Assembly: GCA_037127255.1 (NCBI GenBank) | Contig: JBANSL010000004.1 | Location: 10,292,001-10,356,000, forward strand | Reading direction: 5' to 3' | Origin: Persicaria tinctoria | Lineage: Eukaryota > Streptophyta > Magnoliopsida > Caryophyllales > Polygonaceae | Length of the DNA stretch: 64,000 bases | Shown here: positions 10,701 to 20,477 of the stretch, one piece after another | How the letters are laid out: the number at the start of each line of letters is the position of its first letter | Position numbering within the stretch: the stretch's first letter is position 1 | Notes under the pieces: model-generated | Databases searched by the model: none | Seen by the model: the letters and a program-made list of their open reading frames with translations, nothing else | Told to the model about the DNA's origin: nothing | Program-made: the position numbers and the translations under genes

Positions 10701-11969
10701 CCGCTATACATGGAGCAAAGGCATATTGAATGCCTGTGGCTCTGACTTCAAGAGCAGTTGCAGCACCAATCCTCTTCACTAGTTCTGGATCTCTGTCTTC
10801 AAAATTTCAACTTGGTCAATTATTGAGGTTCTTCCATACATGACAGAAAAATATCTAGAAACATTAATAAAAAAAATTTGCATCATATGCAATTGTGCAA
10901 GCAAAGTATACAAACTACAGAATATATTTGGAAAAACATATTAGCATTAGAATACTTCAAAATCAAGTGATGAAAACTATGTCCATGTCAAACATGACCA
11001 CTATTTGAGCACTAGTGCTTCTATACATCCTACCTCATTAAAATCAATACTTCAAGAATGACAGTTAAGTGTAAATAATAATACAGCAGCTGACAGGTTA
11101 CAGATTTTCAACAAGGCAATCAAACACCAGCATTAGGAGTTACTTGCCTGGTTGCTCCAAGGCCAATATTATGGGGGAATACTGTTGCATTATAGACATT
11201 ATTGTGCCCATGAACTGCATCAATTCCATATATCATAGGGATCCCCAGCCTACTAGACAATGCTCCTTTCTGAAATTCATTAATCATGTTAATCCAATCT
11301 GTAGCAGTAGCTTTTGGAAGAGGTTTACTATCACCACCACTCAGCACACTCCCTGAAAAATTCCACCGTATCCTTTATGAGAAGGTAATTACAGCAAAAC
11401 CAAGGCAGGGAAATAAACAGGAGTTGCTGTTTTAAAATTTGTTCGACAATCATTTGCACTGAACCCGTACATTTAACTTAAAACAATTATACAGCTTTCC
11501 AACAACAACAAACATTCCCAATGGAGATCACATTAAGTAATCTACCAATTGAATAGATCTACCGCCTCCACTTCTCGGCTTAGTAACAGCATTGCTCTCA
11601 GAATGCTCAAGTAATGAGCAATTGTGAACAATCAGGTGGACACTGACACTTGAAATTTCACACAAGGCAACCTGAATAAAATAAAATGGAAATCACACAA
11701 AGCAATGAAAACCATATTTGTTGGTGAAAACAAAACAAATTACCGATTGAATAGGTCTTCATTACATCAAAAGAGGCCTTTTCACGGTCAATCTGGGTCA
11801 TCTGGCCAATCTTCTCATCTAGAGTCATTCTACCCAAAAGATCTTGGACTCGAATAGCCACAGGCTGTTTCGGATCTGTATACTTGACATACTCGGAATC
11901 CGCCATCACCCTCCATATCCCACACCACAGAAAAGCATTAAAAGTCAACCATACTATCCTCCGCCACAT
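7775..11969 (-). CDS. GH3 beta-glucosidase / exo-beta-glucanase, 11 exons
   Basis: Exons in coding order: 11969-11744, 11352-11148, 10792-10702, 10598-10453, 10011-9768, 9580-9476, 9341-9159, 8937-8733, 8609-8126, 8045-7969, 7812-7775. They join in frame to 667 residues with no internal stop. The start at 11969 is the first ATG in frame, and its first 23 residues form a signal peptide. The protein matches plant GH3 enzymes that remove glucose from cell-wall beta-glucans and glucosides. GFVITDWQG puts the nucleophile at Asp310 (Asp285 in barley ExoI), and PYAETEGD puts the likely acid/base at Glu516 (Glu491 in barley). KHFVGDGGT and [19 protein letters not shown] are conserved active-site segments. 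Intron 2 appears to use a GC donor (AG then GCAAGT), since only that keeps the GATR-DPEL frame. Residues 640-655 are hydrophobic, so a membrane or GPI anchor is likely. The last, 38-bp coding exon is the least certain part: without that splice the frame ends at 7931. Confidence 0.93.
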
Positions 11970-12480
11970 CTTCCAAGTTCCGATCAGCGACTTCTCTCTC
12001 AATTTACAGATTCTGGCAATTATCCACGGCTAGATTCAGCAATCAATTCGTACAAAAACAATTCAACTAAGTAATGAAAGGCCATGACCAATATTGACCA
12101 TAAAGCCTATCAGGAAGGAGAGTACGAACAGGATAAATGAGCACCGAAATCACTGTTTGAATCATAACATAAATGAAATACGATTCACAGCAAGACATCA
12201 AAATTGCGAGGAAGGTTGACTGATTAAAATACCTAACACAAATTATAGATTCACGGATCGACTCACTTCACTTGCGGAGAACAACCGAACGGAGCGAATC
12301 GAAAAATGCAGTATCGGGGAACATCGATCAACCTAGAAATTGAAATCAACGAACTGGTAGAAGAAGTTGATAAACAAGAGCGAATAATGCATATGTGTCG
12401 TGTACTCCTGTCCCAGTTCAACGACAATCCCTCCTCTCTCTCTCTCTATCTCTCTCTCTCTCTCTGTCTAGACGTTTTCT
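11970..12480 (-). promoter_or_regulatory. 5' flank of the GH3 gene with CT/GA microsatellite
   Basis: The sequence upstream of the start codon includes a pyrimidine tract on the plus strand at 12431-12471, which is a GA repeat in the gene's own orientation. Such GA tracts are common in plant core promoters and 5' leaders. No clear TATA box was assigned. Confidence 0.45.
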
Positions 12481-12590
12481 GATTTAGCAATGCAGGTTGC
12501 AGGCGGGCCCCAGCGCTTTGGCCTTTTTATATTACTACAGTAAACAGTTGGCAAATGCAACATCCCAAGTCGCAGGTGCATACCACGCGG

Positions 12591-12634
12591 AATATGCACT
12601 TTTTTTTTTTTTTTTTTTTTTAAGAATATGCACT
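12591..12634. repeat. Poly-T tract between two copies of AATATGCACT
   Basis: AATATGCACT at 12591-12600 and 12625-12634 flank 21 T and AAG. Read on the minus strand this looks like a retroposed poly-A tail inserted with a 10-bp target duplication and almost no body. Confidence 0.5.
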
Positions 12635-12655
12635 TTTGAGATCGTATTTAAGTAC

Positions 12656-12753
12656 GCTTGAATTGATAAATAAACAACGGTTATCCAAGGTTCGAATCGA
12701 GGACCTATAGGTACTATTCATAAGTCTTTTTCGGTGAGCCATTTCGGAATGGT
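12656..12753 (-). mobile_element. Second copy of the short tRNA-derived SINE
   Basis: On the minus strand the A-box-like TGGCTCACCGA (12731-12741) and B-box-like GATTCGAACC (12689-12698) are spaced as in the copy at 3244-3337. The flanks TCGTATTTAAGTAC (12642-12655) and TCGTATTTAACTAC (12754-12767) match at 13 of 14 positions and act as target duplication. Length is 98 bp. The B-box side and the terminal GGAATGG/CCATT block are conserved between the copies. Confidence 0.68.
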
Positions 12754-13384
12754 TCGTATTTAACTACCCGCCCTCAATGTACTGACAATCATCTCAAATC
12801 CAAAACCGATCAAACGAGGAAACCAATCTGTTAGGCTCATCTCATATGCCTATGTAATTCTAAGACCATAGGCAACCCAGATACGCGCGACTCATCTTTG
12901 GTGCCACATCAGCCGAAAAGGGAGACAGTGGAGAGAGAAACAAATGATCCGCATTCAAATTTTACCGGAGATGTTATGGGTTGATGCGGATCATCTGATT
13001 TTAATTTTTTTTTAGCCAATAGTATCGAGACACATGGCAGATTAGCAGGGGGTTTTAATTAAATTAAAACCCCCATTTATTCGTTAAATAAATTATTTTT
13101 AAAAAAAATATTTTTGAATACAATTTATTTTTCTCTATCCAATGACACCCATTTTGCATATGTTTGGAAGAAGAAAAAATTCGCTAAGTTCGCCATATGT
13201 TAAAGATTTATAGTCACATAAACAACATTAACTTAAATCAACATAAACTTACACCATAAAAATACATAAATTTGAACATTAAATAACATTACCCACTACA
13301 CATGGAACATGAAAACACACACACACATATATATAATAAAACATAAAAATATACTACCAATTACACTTTGTCGTACAATTTCAA

Positions 13385-13485
13385 CGGGTGAAATTTTAAA
13401 TTTTAAATTTCAAATTTCAATGTTCAAATTTCAATTTCAACGTTCAACGTTCAAATTTCAACTTTCAAATTTGAAATTTGAACAA
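13385..13485. repeat. AAATTTCAA minisatellite
   Basis: Short irregular units of AAATTT, TTTCAA and CAACGTT repeat over about 100 bp just before the ORF in the Harbinger-like element. Confidence 0.7.
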
Positions 13486-13616
13486 AAATCGGATAGCTGA
13501 AATATTCGCCTATGAATACATATCATATTTCATGACAAAACTCACCCTTTCTTCCATCTTCTACTTCTACAAAAGAGTTTGTTCCACCTTCACTTCCAAA
13601 TACTCTCCTCACTCAA

Positions 13617-13951
13617 ATGGCCGGTAATTTGAAGAGATATTATAATGAGCCATGGTTCGATGCAGAGGACAAGTATCAACTCAAGCGACTACGCAAAGAG
13701 AAGTTGGAAGAGATTTTATAAGATGGAAGCCGCAAAGCCATGGACATTCTTCGTCGTAGGATCTCAACTTTGCGTGATATAAGAAACACCAACTACATAA
13801 AGATATTTCAGAACTCAGGTATACAATTGTTGATAAGGACAACCATGTTAAGGAGCTTACGGAAAAAATCTCGGAGCTAGCAATGTAGAACCACAAGTTG
13901 AGAGTGAAGATAGAAAAGATAGGGAAGATCATTGACGAGAGCATGGACTAA
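13617..13951 (+). pseudogene. Broken small coiled-coil protein gene inside the Harbinger-like element
   Basis: From the ATG at 13617 the frame reads 34 codons, including DAEDKYQLKRLRKEKLEEI, then a TAA stop. The same frame continues with RKAMDILRRRISTLRDI. After a frame change it reads KDNHVKELTEKISEL, one in-frame TAG, then KLRVKIEKIGKIIDESMD and TAA at 13949-13951. The heptad-like leucine and isoleucine pattern suggests a coiled coil of about 110 residues. It resembles neither transposase nor the Myb-like second ORF of PIF/Harbinger. It may be a captured host fragment or an unrecognised element protein. Function unknown. Confidence 0.5.
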
Positions 13952-14597
13952 TATGTTTATCTCAATTGTTATGTTTCAAGTATCTTTCATTTCGCATCGT
14001 ATTTTATGTGTTGTTGTTTTATTTTGTCATATGTTTGTTAAGGTGGAGTTTCAATTGATGTGTTATCTTAAGTGTAATGTTGTTTTAATTAATCAATGAA
14101 GTTCGACTTTTTTTAATTAAAAAAATAGTATTGGGTTACATATAGTTAGCCTTATTTTATTTTATTTTTGTGTTTTTTCAGTCTATCAATTTAATAAAAT
14201 ATTTCTAAATTTAATTGTGTGCCCTTTTTATTTTCATGATACGTATTAATATTAATAATATCATTATCAAAAAAATTTAAGTAAAATAAATCAACATTTA
14301 GCTTAATAAATATAAAAAAGTGTAAAGTGAGTTTTGATTCGCACGACTCTCTGTTGTGGATGAAAAATGTAAAAAGCTGAAAAGTTAGTGGAAACATGAC
14401 GTGGTAGGAATAATTGCTGATGTGGCTGAAATGAGTTTTGATCGTGTGACTCTCTGTTGCATGGTCTAAGTGTTTGTGTGTGTGTGTGCTTGTTGGTGCA
14501 TAACATGTAAGAGTCAATGTGTATCATCTGCCCCAAATCCCCGCCCCACAAAAATATTTCACCATTAAATCAATATTTAAAAAAAATCTTAAAAAAT

Positions 14598-14740
14598 CAA
14601 CTTATAAAAATTATAATAATTCAATAGAGATAGAGAGATTTTTAAAAGTTGTAGAAAGATGTTATTTTACTATATAATTTTTTATAATTTTTATAAGTTG
14701 ATTTTAAAAATCATAATAATTCAATAGAGATAGAAAGATT
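14598..14740. repeat. Inverted and direct repeat pair in AT-rich DNA
   Basis: TCAACTTATAAAAATTATAA (14598-14617) and its exact reverse complement at 14684-14703 form 20-bp arms of a hairpin. The sequence ATAATTCAATAGAGATAGA recurs directly just after each arm. It could be a decayed MITE, but the outer ends are not defined. Confidence 0.55.
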
Positions 14741-14883
14741 TTTTACAAGTCAAGCTTGAACAAAATAAAAAACTTTGTTAAAATTAGACTCGACTCGCCT
14801 TGAACTCGTTTAACAAACGAACCAATTTTGAACATGTCAAGACCAGCTCGTTCGGCTCGAATAACACCCCTACTAAACACCGA

Positions 14884-17800
14884 TGTAACGGCCCAGAATT
14901 ATAATTTCCGGGTTACGTTTCAAGGGATGAAAACCCTTGTTCGGATCTTGCAATCCAGGTACGGGTCGAGGTTTCAAACTCATTTCAAAGGTCAGTAGAA
15001 AGAGGGATTTCAAACCCTAAAGTATCGTAGGGTCGTTGGGTACCCTTAACCTCTCCTAAGACTATGTCGCGGAAACCATTTCAAACGGAAGTAAAGCGGA
15101 AGTAAAGTACAGGTACAAGTGCCACGGCGGAGCCGGGTCAAAACGGAGTCAAAAGTATAATTCCAAAACAATATAATCAGAGTCTGGTGAAGTCTATAAC
15201 TCCAGCGCTCACTCTCCGCCGACAAAATGACCCGCGCAATAAGCAAACAGCACCGATAGGATGAACATAAATAATTCCTAAAAAAATTGATTTGGGGCGG
15301 GATCAGATTGATGCCCACTTAACTCTGCATCTCAACCATAAGCACACATATACGCTATACCTAATAAAGATGCTCTAATGCAGTACGGAATTCAAACACA
15401 CTAGCATGCTCCTAGTTCATAATAATGTGCAGAATATTGTAAAGGGCCCAAGACAATGCCAAGTGGCATATCCCTCTCCTACCTCCACCCCTTCCGACAG
15501 GCGGAGACTGGCCAGCTCGTGAATGCATTCATTCATAATTGGGCGGCACGCATGCCTAACCCGCTCCACAATAAAGCCCGCAGGCATATCATAATATAAG
15601 GAAGTACTCGATTGACTCAGGGTACCCGATGAGGCTGGGCTACCCTATGACCCTAGCAAAGACTTCTAGGACTATCACAGATAACGGCCGTTCTGTTTAC
15701 ATACGCACAAAGAAATAGAATGCTCAACGATCGATGCAACCTAGCATGGTACTACATGGCATGCTGATCATGAATGCAAGCACCTAGTATATCATGCACC
15801 TAAAGCAGGGAATAGCTCTATTCAATCTGAGTAAGCTCCGAAGAGACTTACCTGAAAATGCAGAACAGCAAGATAACACAAGCAAGGGCCCAAATGCAAG
15901 TCCAAAGCAATCCAAAAGCAATACACCTATCATCAAGCCATTTTCATAAGCTGCTGATCCAACATTCTCACACACACGAACCCGAGTTCTCAATATCCTT
16001 AAAACCAATCGACAGTAAAACCATTTATGAAAACCTTTCCGATACGATCAACATCAACCCAAAATCATTCTTCAAATCAAACCCCGTTGATAAAATTGTA
16101 CCAACCATATTTTTTCCAAACTCTTAAATCCCAAGTTAAGTCAACTCATATTCTAGATAATTTCAATTCACACTTGTCCGAATCAAGAGGAAGTATAAAT
16201 TTTCTAAGTCAACCCCCAAATCTTGTTTTATCAAAATATTCCGGCATTTTGGTTTCAACATATCAAATCCTTTAAGAATCATTTTCGGACGACTTAAAAC
16301 CTTTTCTAAATAATTTAGCAACAATATTTATCTAAAATAAACATTAAAATAACTCCATCTTTATAATCCCCATTTATAAAACATATTAAATAAATACATA
16401 TTCCCAACAATATCACTTTTAAATAATTTTATAATATAATAATAATTTCAGAATTTATTTATTTCCACCAATACAGAAAATATAATATAATAATAATACT
16501 AACAACTACCAATCCTAATATAAATGTATAGTGTAACACAAAATATCAACAACAAGTAACAATGGCCATTTATTAACAAAGCCCAGTAGCCCAACACCCA
16601 ACCTCTCAATCTGAAAGAGAATCCGACCCACATGAAGAAAGAAGGGAAAGAAGAGGAAGCCCAAACCGGATCTGATTTGCTTAAAATGAACCGAACCGAG
16701 CCAAGAAATAAAAGAAATTGGGTGAACCGGATTTTACCCCTTTCCCAACTGAAACCCGTGACAAAATGATATAACCCGAAATGGGCATCCGGGTTAAGCC
16801 CAACCAATTAGGCCCAGAGCCAAAATAAGAAAAGAAGGAAACAGGTATCGTCTTCTTCCCAGGTCTGCTCACCGTCGGGACGGAAAGGAAGAGGAGGAAA
16901 GGTGAGGCTCGCCGGCGGCTCATCAACAACCCAACTCACCCAATCCCGACCGAACTCAGATTCCGACCACACTGAACACAAAAAGGAGGAAGAGAGAACA
17001 AGAAGGAAGAGAGGAGAAGAGCTTTACCGAGATCCCCAAATATCATCGGAGGAACTGCTCGTCGGGGCTGAGTTGGATCGCCGGAGTCGGAATCGAGCAG
17101 GATCGGCCTAGGACGGGAGGATGAAGGCTTAAAAGAGAAACTTTACATCGATTCTAATCAGAAAGAGGAGGAGAAAGGCTCACCGCTGCTGGAATCGGGA
17201 ACATCGACGAAGGCTGCGCTTGGGCTCCGGCGACGCTCCTGGGTTGCTCGGGGGCTCGGACCTGGGATCCGAAGACTCCCGGCCGCTGGATCTACTGCTT
17301 GAGGAGAAAGAAGGGCCGGCTGTTCCACGAAACGAGGAGGAAGAGAAGCTGCTCGGGCGCTCGGAAGAGAAAGGAAGGCGCTCGACGGGGATGCTGCCGG
17401 CGGCTCCTGGGCGGACCTCGGAGAGGAGGAGTTACTGCTGCTCGATTCTCGCCCACGGAACAAGGAGGAAGAAGAAGAAAACGACGGGGTGGTGGTGGCT
17501 TGGGATCTCTCGGCAACAGGGGAGGGATTGAAGGTTGCGGTTCTTGGCGGCCACTGGCTCGGACGGCGGCGGTCGGCGACGGTGACCTGGTGGCCGCCAC
17601 TGGCTCGGACGACGGCTCAACGGATGTGGATTGGAGAAAGAGTGGTGTGATGTTGTGAGCTCTCGTTAGATCTAGAACCAAAGGAGATGAATGTGAAATG
17701 AAAATGTGGGAAATGGGTACTGTGCTCCTGATTGTTTTTGAAGAGGAAGGGATTCACAGTGATGCATTACCAAAATCAGGAGAGAAGGGATGTAATTTGT

Positions 17801-18133
17801 TGGTTTTCCAAAATAGGGGAATCAAAGAAAAGAGAGAGGGACATAGAGATAAGATTTTACCCAATGTGAAGAAAATGAGTTGGAATTGATAAACATGGAA
17901 CAAGTGTAGAGATTTGGGTAACAACTGGTGATATGAGACGGAAAGAATTTTTTCCATCCCGATGAGAAAGACGGATTCAATCGTTACAGTAAAAAAAATT
18001 TGGGCCGGAATTCGCTTTAAGAGTTTCAAGTTAGATTTATTAAATTAAGAACGATTTTTCCTTTAAACATCCAAATTTAATCCATTTTATATTATTTGTT
18101 GAGATTTATTATTTAAAAATCCGGGCTTTTGCA
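14884..18133 (-). repeat. LARD-like 3' LTR (3250 bp)
   Basis: Matches the right-hand LTR over its full length. I count about 19 differences by eye (near 0.6%). In element orientation it starts TGCAAAAGCCCGG and ends GGGCCGTTACA. Small ORFs recur in both LTRs only because the copies are nearly identical, and none has a recognisable product. Confidence 0.92.
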
Positions 18134-18150
18134 TCATCCACCTCTAAAAA
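18134..18150 (-). other. Polypurine tract of the LARD-like element
   Basis: Read on the minus strand the sequence is TTTTTAGAGGTGGATGA directly before the 3' LTR, the expected place for second-strand priming. Confidence 0.6.
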
Positions 18151-19382
18151 CAAGTCTCGTCCCCGAGACTAAAACCAAAATAAGGTAGGGGATGAAGTTT
18201 GAAATTGATGAGTCCAAGGGCCATGTCCAGAATCTTGTAATCATCTCGGTTGTGTCTTCCGGGATTCTCACAACATCCTAGTCACGGTCGTGACATCTCC
18301 AATTGGCCTTGACAAGTATGCGATAAGCGCCCCTATCACATCCTCGCTTCGACTTTTCGGAAGTGCCACAACTCGAAAAGTTCTGCAATGTCATCACTAG
18401 GTCTTAGCAAGCACCCTACAAGCGCCCTCATAAAATGCTTGTATCCACTTCGTGAAGTATCATAGAGTTGCCCGGGTTTGAAAGGTTTCTAAAGGGATTC
18501 CGTAATTGAAAATAAAGATTAGCCTCAAAGTTCTCGATATTGTTCATTCTTTTACAATCAAAGTCGGCCCTTTTCCAAAACCGTTCAAAATCTTCAAATC
18601 CAACGTCTAATCAAGCAACCTTACACCAAAACAAGTCAAATCTTTTCAAATCAAGATTTCGTCAAAATCTTCCAAAACCAAATCAGTTTCCCGCATATCA
18701 ATCAATCAAATTCAGAATTCAGGAGGTGGAATCATCCACCTCTAAGGGCTAATCCCATATTCTCTTCATAGTTTCCAGAATCAAAACAAGTTATCAGTCT
18801 CAATTCAAGCAAGCTTCACAAGCCATAAGAAATGCATAACGAAATAACCAATCAATTTCCAATCAGTACATCATATGACAAGTCGCAACCATGTACCCAC
18901 ACAGTGCCACAAGGTCACATCAAGCATCTCCAAATCATACTAAAGGTTGTAATGTGCATCTCAACAACATATCAAAATCACATCAACGTCTCGACATCAC
19001 ACCATAAATCATAAAAGGTATCTCACTATCGCATATCAACACCGCAATCGTAGTAGGGTCAGTCACAACAAGGGATCTCATTCAGCGCATAAATTCACAT
19101 AATCATCCTATCCAATTTCTATCCAGCATTATCATAACAAATTTATCACATCAAACATTTGTATTTACAAGGTTAGCCACATCGGAATGTCATCATAAGT
19201 CAATGAAACAACACTAATTATAACCACATCAATACAAACAAGGTCATGCTATTAAGATTCAACAAAAGGGAAGATCAAGCAGTATATCAACATCAAAATG
19301 TTAAAATGCTCTCCAGATATCATCTCAACTCGTCACAACACCATATAACGATCATTTAGTCATTAGGCAGACATGCACTATT
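18151..19382 (-). other. LARD-like internal region, 3' part, non-coding
   Basis: A/C-rich DNA without a credible ORF on either strand. At 18722-18741, GAGGTGGA and TCCACCTC form a perfect 8-bp inverted repeat around ATCA, repeating the purine-tract sequence found at 18134. The region ends at the GCCTC target site of the copia insertion. Confidence 0.6.
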
Positions 19383-19387
19383 GCCTC

Positions 19388-20419
19388 TGATAACTCCACT
19401 CCCTTTGATGGAAATCGGAATCAGTTTCAAAGGCCTTGACAGTCTGTTCGTGTCAAAGGTCTTGGAGTTTTAACAGTATTGATGAAATAAAAAACCTGCT
19501 CTATATGTTATTATGTCCGAATATTATATTATGTTATTATATGCTTCCATATTATTATTATATATTCACTAACCTTTCAGGAAGCTATTTGAATTATATC
19601 TCCTTCCTTAAGCGTTCAAAGCTGAGAAAGATCAAATCGAGATCATGGCTTCCGAAGTTTCCAAAGATAGAAGATTGCGCTCAAGCCATGATCCTCTCTT
19701 AGCCGTTGGAGAAGATTCCTTCCTCAAGTGGCACCGATGATCTTCAGTATATAAAGGAGATGAAGAAGAGAGAGAGGACTGACGCACTTCAAGAATATCA
19801 TTGCACAATCAGCTCTCAAGTTTACGTTCTCTCTTCAGCGTGTTCTCTCTGCTTGTTCTTAAGAGTCTTATATTTTGTTTCAAAGCATTTGAGAGATACA
19901 CAGTGAGCTTATAGGATATATTTCGAGAGAGTGTTATACTCAGGAGTTTGTAACTCAGGAAGTTGACACTAGGCGATTGATTCACTAAGTGTAAGAGGAT
20001 TGTACTAGATAGCATAGAGAGGTGGGGCTCTTCTAGATTGGTCTAGGACTCCAAGGGAACGTGAGTTGACTAGATTGCAATTGTATAGGAGAGAGGCTTC
20101 TCGGGGAGCTACTAGGATCCTAAGCTTTGTGAATCAATAAAAGCCGGTTGAATCCTAGGGTTGTGGAAGAACCCTAGGCGGAGACGTAGGCCAAGTTCGT
20201 GCCGAACCTCGTTAACAGTTCGTTGCGTCCTTTACTTACCGCTTTACCTTATTTCCGCACTTGGTTCGAATTGTTTAACTTTGTGATTCAGGTTTTCTCA
20301 AAAGGTTTGGCACGAGCTTCAAAAGCCTTGAGACTTTCTGCGAAAAACGGGCATACTCTATTCAACCCCCCTTCTAGAGTATTTCTATATTACTTTTTTT
20401 TTAAATTATCGAACCTTCA
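19388..20419 (+). repeat. Sirevirus-like 5' LTR
   Basis: Begins TGATAACTCC and ends CGAACCTTCA, TG to CA. Nearly identical to 24367-25397. A TATA-like ATATAAAGG is at about 19749-19757. Confidence 0.92.
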
Positions 20420-20421
20420 AT

Positions 20422-20434
20422 TGGTATCAGAGCT
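20422..20434 (+). other. Primer binding site, tRNA-iMet
   Basis: TGGTATCAGAGCT two bases after the 5' LTR is complementary to the 3' end of plant initiator tRNA-Met. Confidence 0.85.
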
Positions 20435-20477
20435 TTACTCACTGTTTTTGATCTAACAATCTTGTGAGTTTTCGATC

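Larger units (their letters stand above)
12864..14466. mobile_element. PIF/Harbinger-type DNA element, non-autonomous
   Basis: The element is flanked by the 3-bp target duplication TAA (12861-12863 and 14467-14469). Its ends are inverted: GACCATAGGCAAC on the left and, read inward from the right, GACCATGCAAC. Further in, GCCACATCAGC on the left pairs with GCTGATGTGGC on the right. A 3-bp TAA/TTA duplication and imperfect ends fit PIF/Harbinger. No DDE transposase is present. It carries an AAATTTCAA minisatellite (about 13385-13485) and a broken ORF at 13617-13951. A right-end piece is duplicated (14325-14357 against 14430-14461). Confidence 0.75.

Noticed and set aside
16499..17681. Several 60-129 codon ORFs on both strands, repeated at 40747-41929
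   Set aside because: They lie in the LARD-like LTR and recur only because the two LTRs are near-identical. Overlapping frames on both strands and GC-rich low complexity indicate chance ORFs.
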